This document shows, one piece after another, positions 26,897 to 34,965 of a stretch of DNA of 64,000 bases. The stretch covers positions 1-64,000 of the forward strand of contig NZ_JBHSRI010000004.1 of the NCBI RefSeq assembly GCF_042658845.1, in the 5' to 3' direction. How positions within the stretch are numbered: the stretch's first letter is position 1; every line of letters starts with the position of its first letter. A program made the translations under genes and the position numbers. Source of the stretch: Paenisporosarcina macmurdoensis. GTDB lineage: Bacteria > Bacillota > Bacilli > Bacillales_A > Planococcaceae. The notes under the pieces are model-generated. The model saw nothing but the letters and a program-made list of their open reading frames with translations. It did not search any database and was not told the origin of the DNA.

Positions 26897-27001
26897 GAAT
26901 GGACAACTAGTAACAATGAGTGGACGGAAATTGCTGTTGAATGGACGACCACACCCAACGAGTGGACAACAAACCATAATGAGTGGACAACCCACAAAAT
27001 A
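26897..27001. repeat. 21-bp tandem array D2 (5 units)
   Basis: Duplicate of array D1, with one unit fewer. Offset from D1 is exactly 245 bp. Units differ from those of D1 mostly in the variable part. Confidence 0.92.
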
Positions 27002-27053
27002 TTTCTTGAAAAACCTAATTGGGAGAAGGACTGCGCCTTCTCGTTAAAAGAAA

Positions 27054-27083
27054 AAAACCTTCCTTTTCATCGGAAGGTTTTTC
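27054..27083. terminator. Bidirectional terminator, copy 2
   Basis: AAAAACCTTCC / GGAAGGTTTTT ends the leftward VOC gene and any rightward readthrough. Confidence 0.85.
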
Positions 27084-27091
27084 CGTGACTA

Positions 27092-27463
27092 TTATACTTC
27101 GCTCATTACCGCGTGAGTATTGCCTTCACCATCTTTGAAAAAGGCCATCCAGATCTCGGTGTTACCCATTTTTCCAACCATATGTGGTTCATCAATAAAG
27201 TCTGCTCCGGCTTCCTTCATTGACATTACAGTTGAAGGTAATTTATCTACTTTGAAATATAGGACTGAACTTGGGTGATCGAACTCTGCTTTCTCTGGCA
27301 GACTTAATAGTAATCGTGTTTCTCCACATTGGAAAAAGGCTAATCCGTTTGATTCAAAGAGTAAAGGTAACCCGATGACATCTTTGTAAAAAGAAACTGC
27401 GCGCGTCACGTCTTTTACATTCACGGCAATTTGCCCGATTGACTCAATTGCTAGATTCTTCAT
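27092..27463 (-). CDS. VOC-family (glyoxalase-like) protein
   Basis: A 123-residue vicinal-oxygen-chelate fold protein, with two beta-alpha-beta-beta-beta modules: IGQIAVNVKDVTRAVSFYKDV and SVLYFKVDKLPSTVMSMKEAG, ending EIWMAFFKDGEGNTHAVM. Metal-ligand positions are not all obvious. The third codon (ATG 27463) best fits GGAGGG. Substrate unknown; members range from glyoxalases to dioxygenases and antibiotic-binding proteins. Confidence 0.82.
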   Translation of the reverse strand: MKNLAIESIGQIAVNVKDVTRAVSFYKDVIGLPLLFESNGLAFFQCGETRLLLSLPEKAEFDHPSSVLYFKVDKLPSTVMSMKEAGADFIDEPHMVGKMGNTEIWMAFFKDGEGNTHAVMSEV

Positions 27464-27554
27464 ATACATAATCCCTCCAATTTCTCATTATTATTCTTTC
27501 GACAAAAAGGTTGGAACTCCTGCTATGGTATCCTTTAGAAAAAGGGGGATACGT

Positions 27555-27941
27555 ATGTTACATCACGTGGAAATGAACGTTTCGAATTTAAAGGAGTCAC
27601 GAGAATTTTATGATTTTCTATTGCCGAAATTGGGCTATACACTTTATCAAGAGTGGGAGAAAGGGGTTAGTTATAAATATGACGCCACTTATCTTGTGTT
27701 TGTTCAAACTGAAGAAAAGCATGGGGACACTGCGTATCATCGAGGACGTACAGGTTTGAATCACTTAGCGTTTCATGGAGAGTCGCGTAAACATGTAGAC
27801 GATTTAACGGAACAACTAATCAATCGTGGAATCACGATATTATATAAAGATCGTCATCCTTATGCTGGAGGAAGTCAGTATTATGCGGTATTTTTTGAGG
27901 ATCCGGATCGTTTTAAATTAGAGATTGTTGCACCTGAATAA
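27555..27941 (+). CDS. VOC-family protein, metal-binding type
   Basis: A 128-residue VOC protein, divergent from the previous VOC gene but not closely similar to it. The blocks LHHVEMNVSNLKESREFYDF and GLNHLAFHG supply histidine ligands, and the end FEDPDRFKLEIV supplies the usual Glu, so a metal site looks intact. ATG 27555 follows AAAGGGGG. Substrate unknown. Confidence 0.85.
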   Translation: MLHHVEMNVSNLKESREFYDFLLPKLGYTLYQEWEKGVSYKYDATYLVFVQTEEKHGDTAYHRGRTGLNHLAFHGESRKHVDDLTEQLINRGITILYKDRHPYAGGSQYYAVFFEDPDRFKLEIVAPE

Positions 27942-27971
27942 AGGGTATGAGTAGTAAAAGGGGTGAGGGAC

Positions 27972-28418
27972 ATGCCATTTGATTATGATTTGGATTTTGA
28001 CAACCTGGACTTTCGGAAGCAGCCTGAATTGTACCGAGTAGGTCGCGGGGAACAAGGTGTTTTGTTAGTGGAACCTTATAAAAGTGAAATTCTGCCCTAC
28101 TGGCGATTCAAAACACCAGATATCGCAAAAGAATCTTCAGAAAAGATAATGGAGTTGTTCGAGGACTATCGGACAAAAGACGATTTTGTGGGAATGGATA
28201 TGTCACGGAAATTTATTCAAATGGGCTATACACGCGCTCGCCGTTACACCAATTATAAGGGTGGTCGGAAATATAACGAGGATGGGTCAACTAAGGAACG
28301 CGACATAGACCCCGTAAAAGAGAAATCAGCTGCCATTTTCAAAAAGAAATGGGACCAAATTCGTCAGGACGATGACTATTTGAAACGGAAAAAGAAACAT
28401 CAAAAAGAATTTGGATAA
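27972..28418 (+). CDS. DUF4385 protein
   Basis: A 148-residue soluble protein with the DUF4385 blocks FRKQPELYRVGRGEQGVLLV, ILPYWRFKTP, FVGMDMSRKFIQMGYTRARR and a basic Lys-rich tail. The family is found across bacteria and some eukaryotes and has no known function; the charged tail and RARRYTNYKGG stretch suggest nucleic-acid contact, which is inference. ATG 27972 is preceded by GTGAGG; a GTG three codons upstream is the alternative. Confidence 0.78.
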   Translation: MPFDYDLDFDNLDFRKQPELYRVGRGEQGVLLVEPYKSEILPYWRFKTPDIAKESSEKIMELFEDYRTKDDFVGMDMSRKFIQMGYTRARRYTNYKGGRKYNEDGSTKERDIDPVKEKSAAIFKKKWDQIRQDDDYLKRKKKHQKEFG

Positions 28419-28478
28419 AAAAGCTGAATTAAGCATAATGAATGACAAGAAGAAAAAAATTGATTCGGAGGAATCTCC

Positions 28479-29096
28479 ATGAATATTACGATTTTCGGTG
28501 CAACGGGGCGGGTAGGAAGTGAAGTTCTAAGACGTGCACTTAATGATGGACTTCACGTAACGGCACTTGTGCGTACACCTTCAAAATTAGCGCCGCATCA
28601 AAACCTAACCATCCTTGAAGGGGATATTCGCGATGCTGCGATTGTAAATCATGCAATTGAAGGCGCGGATGCTGTGTTTAGTGCAATAGGTACCGACAAA
28701 ACAACGACATTAACAGAGGCAATTCCGTTAATTATAGAAGCTATGAGTAAAGGAAACGTTAACCGAATCGTGACAATCGGCACGGCAGGGATTTTGCAAA
28801 GTCGAACCAATTCGGAACTATATCGTTTTCAATCTACAGAATCAAAACGTCGCTTAACCTTTGCAGCTGAAGAGCATGCCAAAGTTTATGAACAACTTAT
28901 GGCTACGGATTTAGAGTGGACGATTGTGTGTCCAACCTATTTACCAGATGGTGAAGCGACGGGAGAATGGCGTACAGAGTGCAACTTTTTACCGCTAGAT
29001 GGCGTTGAGATATCAGTAGGTGATACAGCATTTTTTGCGTACAAAGAATTGCTAGACCCACAGTTTATTGCGTCACGAGTTGGTATTGCTTATTAA
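28479..29096 (+). CDS. NAD(P)-binding Rossmann protein, NmrA/SDR-like
   Basis: A 205-residue atypical short-chain dehydrogenase fold. The dinucleotide loop GATGRVGSEVLRRAL (8-22), ILEGDIRDA, and the conserved FSAIGTDK and IVTIGTAG strands are present, but no clear YxxxK catalytic pair, as in NAD(P)H-binding regulators and flavin-reductase-like members. AGGAGG-like site before the ATG. It ends 13 bases before the phosphoesterase gene, so both may be co-transcribed. Confidence 0.82.
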   Translation: MNITIFGATGRVGSEVLRRALNDGLHVTALVRTPSKLAPHQNLTILEGDIRDAAIVNHAIEGADAVFSAIGTDKTTTLTEAIPLIIEAMSKGNVNRIVTIGTAGILQSRTNSELYRFQSTESKRRLTFAAEEHAKVYEQLMATDLEWTIVCPTYLPDGEATGEWRTECNFLPLDGVEISVGDTAFFAYKELLDPQFIASRVGIAY

Positions 29097-29109
29097 AAAG
29101 GAGTTCCAT

Positions 29110-29922
29110 ATGTTTAGAAAATTAGTGAAATACGTATTCATCTTGGCTTGTTTGATTGTCTTTTTTTACGTCAATAATAATTGGCTTACTGTGTCCAACC
29201 ACACGATGCAATCACCCGAGATTCCAACATCTTTTGATGGGTATCGTATCGTGCAAGTGTCGGATTTACATGATGCCACGTTCGGTGACAAGCAACAGCG
29301 TTTAGTAAACAAAATTCAACAAACGAAGCCGGATATGATTGTCATCACAGGAGATATCATTGATAGCAACCGATACAATTTACAAAATAGTTTAGATCTC
29401 ATTGATCAAATTGTGAAAATCAGCGATGTTTATTATGTAACAGGCAATCATGAGGTTGCGACAAATGATGTGGAAAGAATTAAAGAAGAATTAATGGCTC
29501 GAGGTGTACGTGTTCTATCGAATGAAACCGCAACTGTTGAACGCGCTGGAGAAACCATCTCTTTAACCGGAATTGACGATCCATTAATGGGGGAAGTTGC
29601 TCCACAAATGATTGCCGATTCGCGTGTGCCGAGCGACGCATTTACCGTTCTTCTCGCCCATCGTCCGGAAGACTTTCAAGCATACGTAGATGCAGGGATA
29701 GATGTGACGTTTTCAGGCCATGCTCATGGTGGGCAGTTTCGCATACCAGGTATCGGTGGACTTGTAGCACCAGGACAAGGTTATTTCCCGAAATATACGG
29801 CAGGCATTCATGAACAAGGACAATCGAAACTGGTAGTTAGCCGTGGCTTAGGAAATAGTATCATTCCAATTCGCTTATTCAACTTGCCAGAAATCGTCGT
29901 GGTCACGTTAAAGTCAAGCTAA
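29110..29922 (+). CDS. Membrane-anchored metallophosphoesterase (YkuE-like)
   Basis: A 270-residue calcineurin-like phosphoesterase. One N-terminal TM segment (about 8-24) anchors it, and the active-site blocks follow in order: QVSDLHDATFG, ITGDIID, VTGNHE, LAHRPE and FSGHAHGGQF. This set supplies a complete two-metal centre. It resembles UDP-2,3-diacylglucosamine-type and YkuE/YpbG phosphoesterases; substrate not known. ATG 29110 follows AAAGGAG. Confidence 0.88.
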   Translation: MFRKLVKYVFILACLIVFFYVNNNWLTVSNHTMQSPEIPTSFDGYRIVQVSDLHDATFGDKQQRLVNKIQQTKPDMIVITGDIIDSNRYNLQNSLDLIDQIVKISDVYYVTGNHEVATNDVERIKEELMARGVRVLSNETATVERAGETISLTGIDDPLMGEVAPQMIADSRVPSDAFTVLLAHRPEDFQAYVDAGIDVTFSGHAHGGQFRIPGIGGLVAPGQGYFPKYTAGIHEQGQSKLVVSRGLGNSIIPIRLFNLPEIVVVTLKSS

Positions 29923-30078
29923 CAAGGCTAACTCGGGTTCAACTAATAGGAATCCGAAACCTACGGGCATAAATACGATCAAATGCACGAATAACTTTAT
30001 ACACAAATTAATGCGACTCAGGATTTTCATAATAAGTAAATAACACCATATTAAAACCAACTCAAAGGGGAGATCTCA

Positions 30079-30576
30079 TTGTCAAACTCAATTACATTAA
30101 ATCCATACGAACCTGATCATCAACAAGCGTTGCAATTTTATCCATTAACTCCAGAACAACTGGAATACACGGAGCATCCATTGGACTTACTGAAACATGA
30201 TGGGCATTCGAGAACACCGGTCATTATTTTAGCTCGTAATCAAATCGCTGGTTTTTTTGTACTAGATGTTAGTGATGATCGTTACTGGTATACCGAAAAC
30301 CCAAACTCAGTTCTCTTGAGAGGCTACTCGATTCATCCGGATTTTCAAGGTCAAGGTGTTGCTGAAGAGTCTATTCTTGAGCTACCTTCTTTCATCCATA
30401 AACATTTCCCTCAATTTGATGAAGTAGTTTTGGGTGTAAACGAACGCAATGAAGCAGCTAGACATGTCTATTTGAAAGCTGGATTTACAGACGAAGGACG
30501 ACGTTATATGGGGCCAAAAGGTCAGCAATATGCCCTTCATTTATATGTGCCAAACGAGGCTGAAGAAGCTAAATAA
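30079..30576 (+). CDS. GNAT family N-acetyltransferase
   Basis: A 165-residue acetyltransferase with the acetyl-CoA loop region HPDFQGQGVAEESI, preceded by RGYSIHPDF and followed by VVLGVNERNEAARHVYLKAGF. It starts with TTG nine bases after AAAGGGGAG; I see no better ATG. Monocistronic. Substrate unknown. Confidence 0.85.
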   Translation: MSNSITLNPYEPDHQQALQFYPLTPEQLEYTEHPLDLLKHDGHSRTPVIILARNQIAGFFVLDVSDDRYWYTENPNSVLLRGYSIHPDFQGQGVAEESILELPSFIHKHFPQFDEVVLGVNERNEAARHVYLKAGFTDEGRRYMGPKGQQYALHLYVPNEAEEAK

Positions 30577-30719
30577 GATCTTAATTAAGTGGAATAAAAA
30601 GGATTTAATATAAGCACAATATCCTGCAAATAGTCGGATATTTAGATTTCCGAAAGAAGATATGGTAAGATGAAAAAACTAAATTTATGAAAGATCACAA
30701 TGAAAGGGGTACGAATTCC

Positions 30720-31025
30720 ATGTATATTGTCCATTCTATGGTTCATGTACCAAAAGGGAAGGCGGATGAGGTAATTGCTATTTACCAAAATCGTTCTCGC
30801 TTGGTGGATACATTTGAAGGATTTGAAGCCTTTCATTTGTTACAAAATGATAAACGTCCTGAAGAGTTAACGGTTCATATGCAATGGGTCGACAAAGCGG
30901 CTTATATGAAATGGGTAACAAGTGAAGCATTCAAGCATGTGCATGACTTGGAAAAGAATTACCCTGATCAAGAGCTTGCGGCGATCGTCCCTAAAGTATC
31001 CAAATACCAAGTGGTGGCTACATGA
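30720..31025 (+). CDS. Antibiotic biosynthesis monooxygenase-fold (HmoA-like) protein
   Basis: A 101-residue ABM-fold protein: N-terminal strand IVHSMVHVPKGKADEVIAIY and the conserved W...SEAFKHVH region. Bacillus HmoA/HmoB and IsdG of this fold degrade haem, and the W and H match, but the N-terminal Asn usual in haem degraders is not obvious. It is the first gene of a four-gene operon and overlaps the next by four bases (ATGA), so a link to tetrapyrrole or redox sensing is suggested by context only. ATG 30720 sits about ten bases after AAAGGGG. Confidence 0.72.
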   Translation: MYIVHSMVHVPKGKADEVIAIYQNRSRLVDTFEGFEAFHLLQNDKRPEELTVHMQWVDKAAYMKWVTSEAFKHVHDLEKNYPDQELAAIVPKVSKYQVVAT

Positions 31026-31366
31026 ATAAACAAGCGAGAGAAGTAGCGATTGAACAAGTAGTTGCAGAAATTTACGAAGCATACCCTGAAATTCTTGAAC
31101 GATTTGGGGAGGCTGGGAAAGCCCGTTGTTATGAAGATAACCATCATCACTTCGATCACTTAGAAACAGCGGCAAAGCTTGGACAACCTGAAGTTTTCAC
31201 GAATTACGCGACGTGGTTGACGAACTTATTGACCGCACGGGGAATGAATAAAAATCATGTCATCGATAATTTTCAACGAATTCATGATGTGTTAGAAACT
31301 ACCTTGGATACGGATGCGAAGGCTTTTCAAAAGCTTTTGAAACAAGGCATTCAAGCCATACAATGA
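31022..31366 (+). CDS. Unknown helical protein of the B12-sensor operon
   Basis: A 114-residue, probably all-helical, soluble protein that I do not recognise with certainty. It carries a cluster of potential ligands, C36 and H41-H43 plus H46 in KARCYEDNHHHFDHLETA, and ends with helices around EVFTNYATWLTNLL and VIDNFQRIHDVLE. The start overlaps the HmoA-like gene and the cobalamin-binding gene follows 30 bases later. It could be a small sensor or a partner domain of the B12 protein, comparable to the helical N-terminal domains of RsbR proteins; that is inference. Confidence 0.7.
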   Translation: MNKQAREVAIEQVVAEIYEAYPEILERFGEAGKARCYEDNHHHFDHLETAAKLGQPEVFTNYATWLTNLLTARGMNKNHVIDNFQRIHDVLETTLDTDAKAFQKLLKQGIQAIQ

Positions 31367-31396
31367 AGAGTGAAATGAAAGACTGAGGTGAGTTAA

Positions 31397-32050
31397 ATGA
31401 CCCCAAAGGATTTAGTAAATGCTTTTATTGAAGGGAAATCAGATGAAGCATTTGTACAAATAGAAAAGCTCTATAGTGGAGGATTGTCGGTTGCTTCTAT
31501 CTATCAAAACTATGTTACAGAAGCTATGCAACTTATTGGTGTGATGTGGGAAGAAGATGAAATTTCTGTTGCCGATGAACATTTAGCTACTTCTACTTGT
31601 GATTTTGTATTAGCCAAATTTCATAGTAGGGTGAAAAAAATTCCGATCACACCAATATCTAAAAAAGCTATGTTTTTTAGTGTGGAAAAAGAACAGCACT
31701 CTCTAGGCATGAAAATGGCCGCTCACTTATTTGAACAGGCAGGATGGGATGTTCGATTCATGGGGGCCAATTTGCCTCTAACTTATGCCGTAGATGCTGC
31801 AGAACGGTTTAAGCCCGATGTAATCGGTATTTCACTGACAATTATTCATCATTTGGAACAATTAAAGACGTACGTTGAGCAACTTGAAAGCATTCAAAGT
31901 AGGCCACAACTTCTTGTGGGAAGTCGATTGATTTCTTCATATGAGTTATCGGAATATGCATCTCCTGCTACACGCATGATTCGTAATTTTGAAGTATTGG
32001 ACGAGTGGATGAAGGAATACGACGGGGTGATTCCACATGTTACCCATTAA
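31397..32050 (+). CDS. CarH-like cobalamin-binding sensor protein
   Basis: A 217-residue protein made of a helical cap (about 1-85) and a B12-binding Rossmann domain (about 88-205). The cap has W51, nine residues, then E61-H62 (MWEEDEISVADEH), exactly the W-x9-EH signature of the light-sensing AdoCbl domain of CarH. The lower-ligand motif is E99-x-H101-x-x-G104 (canonical form D-x-H-x-x-G), and the SLT and VGSR loops stand where S-x-L and GG are usual. There is no MerR DNA-binding domain and no catalytic domain, so it should act by protein contact. Its last codons overlap the STAS gene. Confidence 0.88.
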   Translation: MTPKDLVNAFIEGKSDEAFVQIEKLYSGGLSVASIYQNYVTEAMQLIGVMWEEDEISVADEHLATSTCDFVLAKFHSRVKKIPITPISKKAMFFSVEKEQHSLGMKMAAHLFEQAGWDVRFMGANLPLTYAVDAAERFKPDVIGISLTIIHHLEQLKTYVEQLESIQSRPQLLVGSRLISSYELSEYASPATRMIRNFEVLDEWMKEYDGVIPHVTH

Positions 32051-32777
32051 TTCATTACCATTTCCAACGTTAATCGTTGATCGTATGCTACATATAAAGG
32101 GTATGTCTCCATCGGCGTTAAGGTTATTTGGGAGCGTTACACAATTCTCAGATATACTAGATGCGGGCAGCATACTAAAACGACAACGCTTGCTAGATGA
32201 AACACTTACCGAACCTATTGAAATGAATTTAAAAACGAACAAAGATGAACAAGAACTGTTTGCGGTTTCCGTTACGTGGACTGGCGAAGAGGGAATCATT
32301 CAATGCTTTGGATTAGGTAAAAAAATAGAAAAAATCATGACGGCCGTTCAAGAACACCAAAATCGACTGGCACATGTTGATTTTGAGTTGTTATCACAAA
32401 AAGAAGTAGCTGAAAAACAACTTGTTCAAATTAAACAACTGTCGGCGCCCATTATTCCTCTTTCGAAACATGTAGCACTCGTTCCACTTTTTGGCCATTT
32501 GGATCAAGATTTAATTGTGAATACACAAGAACGGTTATCTGCAGAGTTATATGAGCGAAACTTTACGATTGTCGTGTTTGACTTCAATGGGATTGAGGTC
32601 ATTACGGATTTTGGTATGAATCAATTTCAAGAGTTGATTGAAACATTTCAAATTATGGGGATTCAACCGTATATAGTTGGGATTAAACCAAAACACACGG
32701 GATTATTAAAACATTATGAGCGTGGACTGACAACTTATTTGACGACCTTACAAGAAGCGATCTCCTTATTAACATAA
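32037..32777 (+). CDS. PAS-like/STAS domain protein (RsbR-type)
   Basis: A 246-residue protein: an N-terminal PAS-like part (LPFPTLIVDRMLHIKGMSPSA, about 5-95), a helical linker (about 105-140) and a C-terminal STAS domain with the RsbR-type blocks SAPIIPLSKHVALVPLFG, VFDFNGIEVITDFGMNQF and VGIKPKHTGLLKH. RsbR-type STAS proteins build stressosomes that control sigma-B. By eye the Thr of the RsbR VDT phosphosite is replaced by Asp (ITDF), while the second site (KHT) is kept. The overlap with the B12 gene suggests direct coupling of the two proteins. Confidence 0.85.
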   Translation: MLPINSLPFPTLIVDRMLHIKGMSPSALRLFGSVTQFSDILDAGSILKRQRLLDETLTEPIEMNLKTNKDEQELFAVSVTWTGEEGIIQCFGLGKKIEKIMTAVQEHQNRLAHVDFELLSQKEVAEKQLVQIKQLSAPIIPLSKHVALVPLFGHLDQDLIVNTQERLSAELYERNFTIVVFDFNGIEVITDFGMNQFQELIETFQIMGIQPYIVGIKPKHTGLLKHYERGLTTYLTTLQEAISLLT

Positions 32778-32813
32778 AAACAGTTGCCCTCATGTAAAGA
32801 GAGCAACTGTTTT
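32776..32813. terminator. Bidirectional terminator
   Basis: AAAACAGTTGC / GCAACTGTTTT with T and A runs on both sides, between the convergent STAS and csbD genes. Confidence 0.9.
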
Positions 32814-32817
32814 GTCA

Positions 32818-33009
32818 TTATTTATGGTCAGTGTGACGATCTTTTGTTTCGCCGATTTTTTCTTGTACTGTACCTTTAGCTTTATCGAACTTGCCTTCTG
32901 CTTGAAGTGACTTATTATCTGTTGCGTTACCAACTTGATCTTTTACTTCACCTTTGGCTTTGTTCACTCCGCCTTTAAGTTTGTCTGAAAATCCATTATC
33001 GTTTGTCAT
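32818..33009 (-). CDS. csbD: CsbD-family general stress protein
   Basis: A 63-residue, highly charged, glycine/lysine-rich protein with two CsbD repeats (KLKGGVNKAKGEVKDQVGNAT and FDKAKGTVQEKIGET). CsbD proteins are abundant stress proteins of unknown mechanism. AGGAGG precedes the ATG, and an excellent sigma-B promoter lies about 40 bases upstream, so sigma-B control is likely. It faces the B12/STAS operon tail to tail. Confidence 0.92.
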   Translation of the reverse strand: MTNDNGFSDKLKGGVNKAKGEVKDQVGNATDNKSLQAEGKFDKAKGTVQEKIGETKDRHTDHK

Positions 33010-33044
33010 GTGAATTCCTCCTAATAATGTTAGTTAATTAGTAA

Positions 33045-33069
33045 GTACCCGACTCAATCAGTTATAAAC
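33045..33069 (-). promoter_or_regulatory. Sigma-B promoter of csbD
   Basis: On the minus strand, GTTTAT, 13 bases, GGGTAC. The sigma-B consensus is GTTTAA-N12-15-GGGTAT, so five of six bases match in each box. Confidence 0.75.
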
Positions 33070-33095
33070 ACTCTATTTTGCAAAAGAGGATGCTC

Positions 33096-33827
33096 ATGGA
33101 ATTCATTTGGTTATTTTTCATCGGTTTAATTGCGAATGTACTTGGAACAATAGCAGGTGGTGGAGGCTTAATTAGTTTGCCCGCTATGCTACTGATGGGA
33201 ATTCCTGTACACTCCGCGATTGGCGCGAATAAAGTCTCAAATACAATAAGCTCTTTATCAAGTTTCATTGTTATCTACAAATACAAAGAAGTAACTGTTA
33301 AGGAAGCGTTAATCGTTATGCCCTTATGTTTAGGTGGGGGAATCACAGGCGGCTTAATTGCTTCACTTCTTACTGAAAGTACGATGATTGTCATAGCCGT
33401 TGTATTACTTAGTTTTGCCTTACTCTCTTCGTTTTTAGGGTCAAGTGAATTTGATGGAAACCGTCCATTAGTGATCAATAAAAAAAGTGGGTTCAGTCTT
33501 TTTGGCATAGGCTTTTATGACGGTGTATTTGGTCCTGGCTCAGGTACCTTAATGATGTATGTATTATCGCATCTTGGCATTTCATATATTCGTGCAGTTG
33601 GGCTGGCCAGAATCGCAATTTTCTCAAGTTGTTTTGGAGCCTCTATCACATATATCGCAACTGGTAAAATCATGTGGGCGGTAACGATGGCGTTATTACT
33701 CGGATCAGTTAGTGGTGCTCAAATCGGGGTTCATCTTGCCCGTAAATTAAAAAAAGAATACGTAAAGCCATTACTGAGAATTGTCACAATCGCACTACTC
33801 ATTCAAATTGTGGTTACTAATTTATAG
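33096..33827 (+). CDS. TSUP-family (TauE/SafE) transporter
   Basis: A 243-residue membrane protein with about seven or eight hydrophobic segments and the family glycine motifs AGGGGLISLPAML near the N terminus and YDGVFGPGSGTLMM in the second half. Family members move sulfonates, sulfite or other organic anions. ATG 33096 has AAAGAGGA; other in-frame starts lie a few codons upstream. Stands alone; substrate unknown. Confidence 0.88.
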   Translation: MEFIWLFFIGLIANVLGTIAGGGGLISLPAMLLMGIPVHSAIGANKVSNTISSLSSFIVIYKYKEVTVKEALIVMPLCLGGGITGGLIASLLTESTMIVIAVVLLSFALLSSFLGSSEFDGNRPLVINKKSGFSLFGIGFYDGVFGPGSGTLMMYVLSHLGISYIRAVGLARIAIFSSCFGASITYIATGKIMWAVTMALLLGSVSGAQIGVHLARKLKKEYVKPLLRIVTIALLIQIVVTNL

Positions 33828-33883
33828 AAAATAAGTATAAATATTCTGTATAATAGAAAGAAAGAGTAGAAGAGGTGACGGTC

Positions 33884-34900
33884 GTGAAAAAATTCTTTGT
33901 TCTCGCATTTTGCGTTCTATTTATCAGTGGGTGTGGATTCCTTGAACGAAAGACAACGGCGGAGCCAGAGTCTTTTAAAGAAGTGGCGACAAACCTAGAA
34001 ATTCCTTGGTCTATTAATCAAGTGGGTGATGAATTTTACATATCAGAACGTGTCGGGACGATTGCCTACGTAAAAGAAGACGGCACTGTGGAACATCAAA
34101 AAGTGGAGTTTTCATCTCCTTTAGCAAAGGTTTCAGAAGCTGGTTTACTTGGCTTTGTCTTAACACCTACATTCGAGGACACTAAAACAGCATTTGCTTA
34201 CTACAATTATGACGATGGAAAAGGTCCATTTAATCGCATCGTAACTTTGCAGTTAGAAGGCAACGTCTGGAAAGAAATCGCTATCCATTTAGATAGCATC
34301 TCAACTGGTAATGTTCATCACGGAGGACGTCTCGAAATTGGTCCTGATGGTTTGTTATATGCAACGATTGGAGATGCATCAAATCCGGATTTAGCTCAGG
34401 ATCAGCAATCTAAAAATGGTAAAATTATTCGTTTAAATACCAACAATGAATGGGAAACGGTCAGTCTGGGTCACCGCAACCCACAAGGACTCGCTTGGAA
34501 TGAAGAGGGAGAATTATTTGCTTCAGAACATGGGCAATCTGCACACGATGAAATCAACAAAATCGAAGAAGGCCAAAATTACGGTTGGCCATTAATCGAA
34601 GGAGACGAGGAGCGAGAAGGACTTGTACCACCGTTACTTCATTCTGGAGCGAACGACACGTGGGCACCTTCTGGTATGACGTTTCATAAAGGTAAGTTAT
34701 ATGTTGCCGCACTTCGAGGAGAAGGCATATTGGTCGTTAATTCTGAGACTGGCGAACTAGAAGATAAAATCACCGGTTTCGGACGAATACGGGATGTGTT
34801 TTCAAATGGTGAAGAACTATACTTCGTGTCAAATAATCGAGATGGCAGAGGAACTCCAGCAGCAGACGATGATAAACTTTACCAATATGTAGAAAAATAA
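33884..34900 (+). CDS. PQQ-dependent sugar dehydrogenase-like lipoprotein
   Basis: A 338-residue lipoprotein with lipobox ISGC, then a six-bladed propeller of the soluble glucose/sorbosone dehydrogenase type. Family blocks are IPWSINQVGDEFYISERVG, VHHGGRLEIGPDGLLYATIGD, LGHRNPQGLAWNEEGELFASEHG and NYGWPLIEGD. Catalytic His (VHHGG) and the RNPQG loop are kept. Whether this species makes PQQ is unknown; related Firmicute proteins may act without it. GTG 33884 is six bases from AGAGGTG. Confidence 0.88.
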   Translation: MKKFFVLAFCVLFISGCGFLERKTTAEPESFKEVATNLEIPWSINQVGDEFYISERVGTIAYVKEDGTVEHQKVEFSSPLAKVSEAGLLGFVLTPTFEDTKTAFAYYNYDDGKGPFNRIVTLQLEGNVWKEIAIHLDSISTGNVHHGGRLEIGPDGLLYATIGDASNPDLAQDQQSKNGKIIRLNTNNEWETVSLGHRNPQGLAWNEEGELFASEHGQSAHDEINKIEEGQNYGWPLIEGDEEREGLVPPLLHSGANDTWAPSGMTFHKGKLYVAALRGEGILVVNSETGELEDKITGFGRIRDVFSNGEELYFVSNNRDGRGTPAADDDKLYQYVEK

Positions 34901-34914
34901 CAACACATTCGTAT

Positions 34915-34940
34915 GTTTAAGTGACGGGAGTGAAAGGAAT
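34915..34940 (+). promoter_or_regulatory. Sigma-B promoter of the general stress protein gene
   Basis: GTTTAA (perfect -35), 14 bases, AGGAAT (five of six against GGGAAT). It lies about 25 bases before the ribosome site of the next gene. Confidence 0.65.
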
Positions 34941-34965
34941 ACTTTCATAAAGGAGCTGATTTCGA

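Larger units (their letters stand above)
26862..27083. repeat. Tandem duplication, copy 2
   Basis: Second copy of the segment at 26617. It begins with the same CATATAAAATGG plus a copy of the NERD gene's last codons and stop. It is about 22 bp shorter, mainly because array D2 has five units instead of six. A few point differences show the event is not brand new. Confidence 0.92.
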
